Source: Desulfobacteraceae bacterium (GTDB taxonomy: Bacteria; Desulfobacterota; Desulfobacteria; Desulfobacterales; Desulfobacteraceae). From it: a stretch of DNA of 6,002 bases. The notes under the pieces are model-generated. The model saw only the letters and a list, made by a program, of their open reading frames with translations, was not told where the DNA came from and made no database searches. Each line of letters starts with the position of its first letter. The first letter of the stretch is position 1. Positions 1 through 5,456 of this stretch are shown here, one piece after another. Made by a program: the position numbers and the translations under genes. The stretch spans positions 1 through 6,002 of the forward strand of contig PIVQ01000469.1 of NCBI GenBank assembly GCA_003354055.1. Direction: 5' to 3'.

Positions 1-1263
1 TCAGGACATTTTAAAGAATTCCCGGGCAAGATCAAAGGCCCGGCCATGAATGAGTGCAAGCTTGTCAATATTCAGACCCAGATTTTTGGCAACCTGCTCT
101 GATTCTTTCCATCGGGCCTTCTCCATATGAATCGCGATAGTGAGCCAGTCAAGATACACGGAAGATTTTCCAAGAAGGGCATTTTCCAGTTCCTGGCCTA
201 GGAACAATTGACCTGTCAATTCCGACATGGGAAGGTCCAGCAGGGCATCCAGCAAAGAACATAGCCCAAGAATAAAAAGAGAATTTGCATCTTGTTCATA
301 CCCGTTTTCCCGGGCAAGCAAGTCCATGAAACAGGCCCTACGGGCTGAAGTCAAAACCAGTTCCTGGGGTTTTTCTAGGGGGACTAAATCCGTGAGCATA
401 ATGATCTGAAGCCATTTTTTCAATGGGTCCAACCCCATGATCACAAGAGCGTCACCCAGGGAGTCCACCTTTTTCCGAATACCAAAGTAGGGAGAGTTCA
501 CATAGACCAGGAGGCGGTAGACAATAGAAACATCCGTGGCAATGGCAGCTTCGATTTCCTTGAACTCAGCATCCTCGTCCTGGAGGATACTTAGAATTTT
601 TAACTTTGAAATCTGGGAACCGGATATTTTTTTCCCTGAATCTGTCCTCGGGCGTTTGAAAAAATATCCCTGAAAATAAGTAAACCCCGATTCCTTTGCC
701 ATGCGGTATACATCATATTCTTCTATGCGCTTTGCAATCAGGGCGGCATTGGGAAAAGTGCTTCGGGCAATCCCGGCCAGGGCAGTCAATTCATTTTCAT
801 CCCTGTCCAGCACATCAATGGTAATATAATCAGCAAGGCCGCAAAGGGCATCGGTTTTTCCTATGCCCTCAAAATCATCAAATCCAAATCGGTATCCCTG
901 CTTCCGAAGAAGCGATACTGCGTCCACAAGCCCTGATGTGGAAGGTTCGGTATCGTTTAATTGGACCACGGTACTCTCACCGGGATAGGCCTGATACATC
1001 TGTTTCAATATCGCCTGAGCCGGAAAATTGATAATATGCAGCCCTAATTCTCCCTGGAGGTTCAGACAAAGGGGCAGGCTTTCCAGTACCTTGAGCGTTG
1101 CCTGCTCCTTATCCATGAAAACAGCGGTTTTTGCCTGATGTCGGTCCCTGTAAAGCAGTTCATGGGCCCAGAGATTCAAGTCAGAGTCAAATATCGGCTG
1201 CCTGGCCAGATAGACATTTTCATATCCTTTGCTCTCTTCAGTCATAACTCTACCCGTACCCAT
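1..1263 (-). CDS. EAL-HDOD signalling protein (YuxH/CdgJ-type), EAL domain probably catalytically dead
   Basis: A complete 420-residue protein, ending in TGA at positions 3-1. The N-terminal EAL domain (about 17-205) opens with ARQPIFDSDLN and the EAL-like motif ELLYR (35-39). It keeps N79 and the DD pair (FGFDDFEG, 129-130). The glutamate of the usual E-[IL]-T-E strand is Q101 (VVQLND), the lysine of 'IKID' is T148 (YITID), and the 'AEGVE' glutamate is replaced (AKRIE, 177-181). QGYFF (198-202) closes the domain. An HDOD domain follows (about 213-400), with the typical LLVYVNSPYFG at 251-261 and a following 'DALVIMGLDPLKKW' helix pair. In this family degenerate EAL domains are common, and known members act through binding partners or c-di-GMP rather than hydrolysis. 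It is the second gene of an operon, 16 bp after the diguanylate cyclase stop. The start is uncertain: Met1 at 1263 has no clear Shine-Dalgarno, and Met7 at 1245 has a GGGTAGAG-like stretch very close upstream. Domain call is confident; loss of activity is inferred from residues. Confidence 0.93.
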   Translation of the reverse strand: MGTGRVMTEESKGYENVYLARQPIFDSDLNLWAHELLYRDRHQAKTAVFMDKEQATLKVLESLPLCLNLQGELGLHIINFPAQAILKQMYQAYPGESTVVQLNDTEPSTSGLVDAVSLLRKQGYRFGFDDFEGIGKTDALCGLADYITIDVLDRDENELTALAGIARSTFPNAALIAKRIEEYDVYRMAKESGFTYFQGYFFKRPRTDSGKKISGSQISKLKILSILQDEDAEFKEIEAAIATDVSIVYRLLVYVNSPYFGIRKKVDSLGDALVIMGLDPLKKWLQIIMLTDLVPLEKPQELVLTSARRACFMDLLARENGYEQDANSLFILGLCSLLDALLDLPMSELTGQLFLGQELENALLGKSSVYLDWLTIAIHMEKARWKESEQVAKNLGLNIDKLALIHGRAFDLAREFFKMS

Positions 1264-1279
1264 GGTTTAGATGCTGTTT

Positions 1280-2851
1280 TCAGGTCGTAACGACCTGATT
1301 CCGTCCGCCTTCTTTCGCGCGATAGAGGGATTTATCAGCCAATCCAATCAAGGTGTCAAGGTTCAGGGTATCAGATCCACATCTGGATGCAACCCCCAGG
1401 CTGACGGTAATCTCAAGATCAAGGCCCTCGCCTGCCTGAAACTTGGTCTCTGCCACCCGGGCTCTGATTCGCTCCGCAATCCCTTTTGCCATTACAAGGT
1501 CTGTGTCCGGCAAATAGAGCATGAACTCTTCCCCGCCCCATCGGCCAAAACGATCATAGTTCCTGTTCATACCGTCAATGAGTTGGGCCATGCCTTTTAA
1601 TACCATATCTCCGGCCGGGTGGCCGTGTGTATCATTGATTGACTTGAACCAATCGATATCCAGCATAATGATACTGGAATCTGACTGAGTCCGAACAGAC
1701 CGGCTCCATTGTTCTTCCATATACTCGTACAAAGCTCTTCTATTGTGGATACCGGTCAGTACATCCCGGGTTGCGGCAGAGGTAAGGGTTTTATTTTGTA
1801 CATTTAACCGTTCATTGATAAACTTCAGTTCATTTTCCAGATTCTTGGTCTTTGTGATATTTTTCAAGATATTAAGCGTGGCAGGCTTTTGATCCCAAAA
1901 AACACGGAGACTGGTGCATTCAAGCCAGCGATGGTCTTTGTCCGGGGAGATGGTTCTGACCACCTCAACTATTCTGTCGCCCTCTCCGTCTAAAAGGCGG
2001 GCCTGGTTTTCAATGACCCGTGACCTATCCTCGGGATCTACATAAAAATAGGGATCAGGGTGCTTGAGGATTTGTTTTTCCGACTGCTTTAGTGTGTCGA
2101 TGGTATCCCGATTCACAAAAACCAGTTTATTGTCCTGGAGAACCACAACACCGATATTAATATTATCCATCACATACCGGTATTTTCTCTCCGACTCTTC
2201 CAAATTTTCTTTTAATTTTCTGTCTTTAATAAGCAGATAGAACTGAACCCGTTTGCTCCTGTTTAGAATGGTGTGGAAAATAAACCCGATGACATGGCAG
2301 GTCAGATGATACGCCATCAGGCTGTATCCCGTTTGGACAGAAGGCGCATCCCAGAGAGAAGGGCTTAACAGTGTAATAAAGAGGGCTGGAATTGATTTAT
2401 ACATCAGACGGACAGGAACCAGAAGATACATGGCAAGGATGACTATTATATCGGACATGGCAGCCGGGGTATATCCTCCCGGTCTATAGCCTGTTACATA
2501 ATAATTGGTAAAGGCAACTGCCATACAGAATCCCAGCAAAAGAAGATCAAATCTCTTTTCATCTCTTATTCTGGGAATCGCGATGAGAAGAATTACCACC
2601 AAAAGAAGTAATATTCCCCTGACAATAGCCAGTTTTGTGAATATGGGCTCTGATCCAAGAGACTGGTAATTTAGGAAAAAGAAAATCGTTCCCGCAAGAA
2701 TGGTAAGACAGAATACAATCCAGGCTCTTTTTTTATCCTCGCCGAGAGTGTGCTGACGAAATGCATGTTCCATTTGAGGAGAATGAAAGCAGGGACTGAT
2801 CTTCCCCATTTGCTCATCTATTGCTGTAGAAAAGGGCATTATTCTTTCCAT
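1280..2851 (-). CDS. Membrane-anchored PAS-GGDEF diguanylate cyclase
   Basis: A 523-residue protein predicted to make c-di-GMP from two GTP at the inner membrane. The N-terminal 40 residues are soluble. About six hydrophobic segments follow (roughly 43-61, 72-94, 101-119, 130-147, 152-165, 177-196); I do not recognise this sensor as a named MASE type. A PAS domain (about 222-335, with RYVMDNINIGVVVL and a terminal ILKNITKTKNLE) leads through a short coiled coil into a GGDEF domain (about 358-521). Its signatures are TRDVLTGIHNRR, metal-binding LDIDWFK (D398), INDTHGHPAGD, catalytic GGEEF (439-443), and the inhibitory-site RNYD (430-433) five residues before it. It should therefore be active and product-inhibited. 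It is first in an operon with the EAL-HDOD gene and has a strong promoter upstream. The start may be Met5 at 2839, which has a better ribosome site (GGAAAG) than Met1; the difference is four residues. Confidence 0.95.
   Translation of the reverse strand: MERIMPFSTAIDEQMGKISPCFHSPQMEHAFRQHTLGEDKKRAWIVFCLTILAGTIFFFLNYQSLGSEPIFTKLAIVRGILLLLVVILLIAIPRIRDEKRFDLLLLGFCMAVAFTNYYVTGYRPGGYTPAAMSDIIVILAMYLLVPVRLMYKSIPALFITLLSPSLWDAPSVQTGYSLMAYHLTCHVIGFIFHTILNRSKRVQFYLLIKDRKLKENLEESERKYRYVMDNINIGVVVLQDNKLVFVNRDTIDTLKQSEKQILKHPDPYFYVDPEDRSRVIENQARLLDGEGDRIVEVVRTISPDKDHRWLECTSLRVFWDQKPATLNILKNITKTKNLENELKFINERLNVQNKTLTSAATRDVLTGIHNRRALYEYMEEQWSRSVRTQSDSSIIMLDIDWFKSINDTHGHPAGDMVLKGMAQLIDGMNRNYDRFGRWGGEEFMLYLPDTDLVMAKGIAERIRARVAETKFQAGEGLDLEITVSLGVASRCGSDTLNLDTLIGLADKSLYRAKEGGRNQVVTT
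1281..1297 (-). repeat. Perfect 17-nt inverted repeat at the cyclase stop codon
   Basis: CAGGTCGT-A-ACGACCTG on the plus strand: two 8-nt arms around one base. In minus-strand RNA it can fold as a 7-bp GC-rich stem with a three-base loop. It encodes the final QVVTT residues of the GGDEF protein and runs into its TGA stop. The downstream EAL-HDOD start is 18 bases further on. A run of only four A and no U-tract follows on the minus strand, so it is not a standard intrinsic terminator. It could be a processing or stability hairpin between the two cistrons, a translational-coupling element, or a protein-binding palindrome. The role is unknown. Confidence 0.6.
2844..2849 (-). promoter_or_regulatory. 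Shine-Dalgarno that favours the internal Met5 start of the PAS-GGDEF gene
   Basis: On the minus strand GGAAAG ends four bases before an ATG at 2839-2837 (Met5). The upstream ATG at 2851-2849 is preceded only by TTTTGGG. If translation starts at Met5 the protein is 519 residues and begins MPFSTAIDEQ. This is a weak but deciding hint. Confidence 0.4.
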
Positions 2852-2916
2852 CCCAAAACAGGTGCTCCGAAGACAGTTCTTTCAGACCCGGTAAGACTCT
2901 TGGGGAATTTAAGGGC

Positions 2917-2929
2917 AATAGGCCCTATT
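2917..2929. repeat. 13-nt palindrome in the leader of the cyclase operon
   Basis: AATAGG-C-CCTATT has perfect 6-nt arms around one base. It lies about 30-40 bases downstream of the predicted transcription start of the cyclase operon and about 65 bases before its ATG. Such a position would suit a repressor operator or a leader hairpin. An overlapping alternative pairing AGGGC/GCCCT (2912-2916 with 2922-2926) is also possible. There is no evidence for which protein would bind. Confidence 0.35.
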
Positions 2930-2935
2930 TCTATT

Positions 2936-2963
2936 AAAGGAGGCAGACATGCAAACATTCTAA
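2936..2963 (+). other. Consensus ribosome site followed by a four-codon reading frame
   Basis: AAAGGAGG (2936-2943) is a near-perfect anti-Shine-Dalgarno match, followed after five bases by ATG CAA ACA TTC TAA (2949-2963). No plus-strand promoter or longer frame is visible. It may be chance, a vestige of a lost gene start, or a minimal leader. It overlaps the -10 side of the minus-strand promoter region without sharing its strand. Confidence 0.2.
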
Positions 2964-2964
2964 A

Positions 2965-2993
2965 TTTATACTATAGGACTATACCCCTGTCAA
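2965..2993 (-). promoter_or_regulatory. Sigma70-type promoter for the PAS-GGDEF / EAL-HDOD operon
   Basis: On the minus strand a perfect -35 TTGACA (2993-2988) is separated by exactly 17 bp from a -10 TATAAA (2970-2965). Transcription would begin near 2958, giving a leader of about 107 bases before the ATG at 2851. It is the best promoter match in the window. It implies constitutive or repressor-controlled housekeeping expression rather than sigma54 control. Confidence 0.65.
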
Positions 2994-3056
2994 ATAAGGC
3001 ATTCCTCTCCAATTACCCTTAAAACTATAGCAGTATAGCCTTGTGAGTTTTAAATA

Positions 3057-3289
3057 CTATGTTTTTAAACAGTCCTTAAAAAAAGGAGTCTGCGTTTTAC
3101 CGGCGACAATAGTAATTAAGCCTTTTTCGCTGTTAGGCTCGATATTTTGAAATCCGCGGTTGGACAATTGTTCGGTAATCCAACTCTCTGATAGACGAAC
3201 TTTTTTATAAAAATTTTATTAATAACAGATATGGCTTTCTCCATTGACTCCAGAAGGGCAATCGTATCCGCAATCAAAAAAAACTTGTT
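3057..3289 (-). pseudogene. Probable 3' remnant of an unrecognised gene, in two frames joined at an A6G run
   Basis: On the minus strand one frame is open from about 3343 and from 3289 reads NKFFLIADTIALLESMEK and on to INKIFIKK. A second frame takes over at 3200 and runs 47 codons, VRLSESWITEQLSNRGF to PFFKDCLKT, ending in TAG at 3059-3057. The codons in both parts look protein-like, unlike the surrounding AT-rich DNA. The join falls exactly on the A run at 3206-3201. One additional A there, or a -1 slip, would make a single frame of at least 77 residues. An ATG at 3244 (MEKAIS) would give a 62-residue joined product, with a GGAG only three bases upstream. No start with a good ribosome site was seen further upstream, and a TAA closes the frame at 3346-3344. 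I do not recognise the family. The plus-strand promoter of the flavoprotein lies at its upstream edge, which fits decay. It could also be chance open frames. Confidence 0.38.
3200..3206 (-). other. A AAA AAG slippery heptamer at the frame junction
   Basis: On the minus strand the zero frame reads ATA AAA AAG TTC. The heptamer A AAA AAG is the canonical bacterial -1 slippery sequence, known from dnaX and IS3-family elements. A -1 slip puts GTT CGT CTA next, which is exactly the second open frame of the remnant. No convincing stimulatory hairpin or upstream Shine-Dalgarno was identified, so a one-base deletion in the homopolymer is the simpler explanation. Confidence 0.3.
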
Positions 3290-3294
3290 ATAAT
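3286..3294 (+). promoter_or_regulatory. Extended -10 promoter for the flavoprotein gene
   Basis: TG-T-TATAAT is a perfect -10 hexamer (3289-3294) with the TGn extension. There is no good -35 at 16-18 bp, which is usual for extended -10 promoters. The start would be near 3301, giving a leader of about 63 bases. A TTGACT at 3244-3249 is too far upstream to pair with it. Confidence 0.55.
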
Positions 3295-3353
3295 GAAATC
3301 GATATGTAATAAATGCAGATAATGATGTTTTAATGCATATTAATTATATAAAA

Positions 3354-3359
3354 GTGAGG
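3354..3359 (+). promoter_or_regulatory. Ribosome binding site of the flavoprotein gene
   Basis: GTGAGG lies five bases before the ATG at 3365. This supports that start as the true one. Confidence 0.6.
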
Positions 3360-3364
3360 CAACA

Positions 3365-3871
3365 ATGGACATTACCGAAAGCAATTGGAACCGAATTAAA
3401 AAAATCGTTTATGAATCTATGAAAAGCTCAATGTGCTGTGGGCTTGGTACTGTAGGGGCAGATGGGATGCCGCACGTTACGCCTATAGGATCCCTTGTTT
3501 TTACAGACGTTGGTAAAGGGTTCTATTTCGAACAACTGCCGGTTAAAACCCCTGAAAATATCAGGCACAACGCTGAACTCTGCTTTATGGCTGTTAACTC
3601 CAGCAAGCTGTACTGGTTGAAGTTCTTTTTTACCGGACAATTTTCTGCATTACCCGGAATTCGTCTTTACGGTACTGCCGGAAAAAAACGGGAAGCTACA
3701 GAGCAGGAAAAATACCTTTGGGAGAATAAAGTTAAAGGTTTCAAAAAATTTAAAGGATATGACGTTCTCTGGAAGGATCTTACCTGCGGCAGGGAGGTGC
3801 AATTTCATTCTTTTGACCCGGTTCTTTGCGGGAAGGCGACTGAGCAGGTAGTTGTACCTTTGTTGCCTTAA
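3365..3871 (+). CDS. Pyridoxamine 5'-phosphate oxidase-like split-barrel flavoprotein
   Basis: A 168-residue soluble protein of the PNPOx-like FMN-binding family. The family pattern is visible in GLGTVGADGMPHVTPIGS (26-43, two strands around the 'G.PhvtPi' turn), GFYFEQLPVKTPENIRHNAELCFMAV (52-77, the 'K..Nir.n..v' helix and next strand), and LYGTAG (101-106). The K-T-P-E-N stretch sits where family members contact the FMN phosphate. It is much shorter than true PdxH (about 210-220 residues) and lacks its C-terminal substrate signature, so vitamin B6 synthesis is unlikely. Small members of this family bind FMN, F420 or haem and reduce varied substrates, and the substrate here cannot be read. 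Five cysteines, including C24-C25, are notable for the size. The gene has its own promoter and ribosome site, is monocistronic, and converges on the GAF-PAS-GGDEF gene with only 23 bp between stops. No clear terminator was found in that gap. Confidence 0.85.
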   Translation: MDITESNWNRIKKIVYESMKSSMCCGLGTVGADGMPHVTPIGSLVFTDVGKGFYFEQLPVKTPENIRHNAELCFMAVNSSKLYWLKFFFTGQFSALPGIRLYGTAGKKREATEQEKYLWENKVKGFKKFKGYDVLWKDLTCGREVQFHSFDPVLCGKATEQVVVPLLP

Positions 3872-3894
3872 AGCTGGTTAGGGGCACAGATATT

Positions 3895-5367
3895 TTAGTC
3901 TTCGGTCGAGATCACCCGGTTGCGTCCGGCCTTTTTGGCATGGTAAAGAGCGGAATCCGCGAGTTCATAGATATTCCCGTCTTCCATTAGTTCGTTTTCC
4001 TGGGTGGCACACCCAATGCTGACGGTATAGTTTATTTTTACAGGACTGTCTATGAATGACGTATTCTCAAGCGTCTTACGTATTCTTTCAGCAATGAGGG
4101 TTGCCTTTTCCTGGTTTGTTTTGGGCAGGAGGACGGCAAATTCTTCACCCCCAACCCGGGCCAGGGCATCATTTTTACGCAGGCATTCCTGGCAAATCCT
4201 TACAAAATGAATCAGGACCTTGTCACCTGTGGCATGGCCGTAGGTATCATTAATCTGTTTAAAATGATCAAGATCCAACATCAGCAAAGAAAAGATGTTA
4301 CCTGATTCAATGCTTTCGTCCAGACTTTTTTGAAGGATTTGCTCAAGTTTTCTCCGGTTAAGAACACCGGTCAGAGGATCAGTTGTCGTTTCCCTGAGAA
4401 GTCTTTCCTCTGCCTCCTTGCGGCTGGTAATATCTATGGCAATACCGGCTAATTGATCCTGTTTGTTGCCAGGCCCTTTATCAATGGTTCCGGTGAGTTC
4501 AAGCCATCTGTATTCGCCGCAATCCCGAAGAAATTGGATATCACATCGAAATTTACCTTTTTCTTTTTTGATATAGTTTCTGGTGGCTTGAACTAACCGT
4601 TTTCTGTCGTCCGGATGAATCATTTTTATGATGCTTCGAAAAGAAAATTGTAAATTTTCCGTTGTCCCGGGGGTAGATGTGAAAATCTCCGAAGTACACC
4701 AGAGGTGGCCTCTTCGAAGATCAAACTGCCAGGCGCTGCAGGTCGTGATCTTTTGGAGTATATCAAGCTGCTTTCTTTTTGCGCTCAGCCGGTCACGCAA
4801 TACCGCACTTGAAATTAAAAATCCTGCTGTCCGCAGCAGCGCAATCTCTGAATCCGACCAGTCGTATGTTCGTTCACAATCGTCAAAGCCAAGTGTTCCC
4901 CACCATTGGTTTTCCACAGTAATAGGGATGGTCAGCATTGATTTAACATTCTGATCTTCAAGGTAAGTCCTGATCCAAGACGGTTGAAGTTCACGGGGAA
5001 TGACTTTTTGGTATTCACCTTTTTTCCGGCTGTTGATCATATCACTGTAGGCAGGTTGATCAATCTTATTTTTAAATATATTGAACATGGGCATACCGAT
5101 TTGAATATACTTTTTGGCCACTGCCCACTCAAAGGTATAGTCCTGAATAATATAATCATCGGTAAGCTCCAGGGTTTGAAAAATCCAGACACGGCTGACC
5201 CCGGTTATTCTGCCAAGATCGGCCAGCAGTCTGTCCACACCATCCGGCCACCCTTGTCCGTTTGTCAAATCTTCCGCACTTCTTGCAATGGCTGTTAATA
5301 ATGCAGAGTGGGTGTCGCGGGTTTCCCCTAAACCCAGGTCTTTAAATTTTCCAGTCTGGATATCCAT
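3895..5367 (-). CDS. Cytoplasmic GAF-PAS-GGDEF diguanylate cyclase
   Basis: A 490-residue protein with no membrane segment or signal peptide. An N-terminal GAF domain (about 22-190) is recognised by LLADLGRITGVSRVWIF, SMLTIPITVENQWWGTLGFDD (143-163) and WSDSEIALLRTAGFLI. A PAS domain with PAC-type end follows (about 203-318; FSFRSIIKMIHPDDRKRL, YRWLELTGTID, GIAIDITSRKEAEE). A short helix leads to the GGDEF domain (about 325-488), with TTDPLTGVLNRRKL, metal-binding LDLDHFK (D365), INDTYGHATGD, GGEEF (406-410), and inhibitory-site RKND (397-400) five residues before it. It should be an active, product-inhibited c-di-GMP synthase responding to a small ligand or redox cue through GAF and/or PAS; the signal is unknown. 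The start at 5367 is supported only by a weak GGA-containing site. It lies 89 bp downstream of the sigma54-activator gene on the same strand and may be co-transcribed with it; no strong promoter was seen between them. Confidence 0.95.
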   Translation of the reverse strand: MDIQTGKFKDLGLGETRDTHSALLTAIARSAEDLTNGQGWPDGVDRLLADLGRITGVSRVWIFQTLELTDDYIIQDYTFEWAVAKKYIQIGMPMFNIFKNKIDQPAYSDMINSRKKGEYQKVIPRELQPSWIRTYLEDQNVKSMLTIPITVENQWWGTLGFDDCERTYDWSDSEIALLRTAGFLISSAVLRDRLSAKRKQLDILQKITTCSAWQFDLRRGHLWCTSEIFTSTPGTTENLQFSFRSIIKMIHPDDRKRLVQATRNYIKKEKGKFRCDIQFLRDCGEYRWLELTGTIDKGPGNKQDQLAGIAIDITSRKEAEERLLRETTTDPLTGVLNRRKLEQILQKSLDESIESGNIFSLLMLDLDHFKQINDTYGHATGDKVLIHFVRICQECLRKNDALARVGGEEFAVLLPKTNQEKATLIAERIRKTLENTSFIDSPVKINYTVSIGCATQENELMEDGNIYELADSALYHAKKAGRNRVISTED

Positions 5368-5456
5368 CTATTCCAATACCTTGGTGTTTACAATATCATG
5401 ACACCCTATAATAAACCGGCAACAAAAGACATGACTTTAGTCGTTTGACGCAGGGG
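5368..5456 (-). other. 89-bp spacer between the sigma54 activator and GAF-PAS-GGDEF genes
   Basis: It holds no convincing terminator and no sigma70 or sigma54 (GG-N10-GC type) promoter that I can support. The only structures are weak: GGTGT-N13-ACACC (5383-5405) and GACT-TT-AGTC (5433-5442). Lack of a terminator is compatible with read-through from the activator gene into the cyclase gene. Confidence 0.4.

Larger units (their letters stand above)
2852..3364. other. 513-bp AT-rich divergent intergenic region
   Basis: This separates the minus-strand cyclase operon from the plus-strand flavoprotein gene. It holds the cyclase promoter (2965-2993), its roughly 107-base leader with a 13-nt palindrome (2917-2929), a short plus-strand start-like site (2936-2963), a probable gene remnant on the minus strand (3057-3289), and the flavoprotein promoter (3286-3294). 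No tRNA-like or recognisable riboswitch structure was seen. The stretch 3000-3055 holds only short CTATA-type repeats. Confidence 0.7.

Noticed and set aside
1271..1600. 109-codon plus-strand open frame opposite the GGDEF domain
   Set aside because: It is the antisense shadow of a strongly conserved GGDEF domain.
2750..3022. 90-codon plus-strand open frame across the cyclase start
   Set aside because: It overlaps the antisense of the cyclase N-terminus and its promoter, has no good ribosome site, and shows no recognisable domain.
3244..3294. TTGACT at 3244 as the -35 partner of TATAAT at 3289
   Set aside because: The spacing is 39 bp, far beyond 16-18 bp; the extended -10 explains the promoter better.
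3846..3859. AGGTA-GTTG-TACCT hairpin near the end of the flavoprotein gene as a terminator
   Set aside because: A 5-bp AT-rich stem inside the coding sequence with no T-tract beyond TTTG; too weak to call.
5383..5405. GGTGT-N13-ACACC as an operator before the GAF-PAS-GGDEF gene
   Set aside because: Only five-base arms with a long spacer; expected by chance at this scale.
5433..5442. GACT-TT-AGTC as a terminator of the sigma54 activator gene
   Set aside because: A four-base stem with a two-base loop cannot form a stable hairpin.
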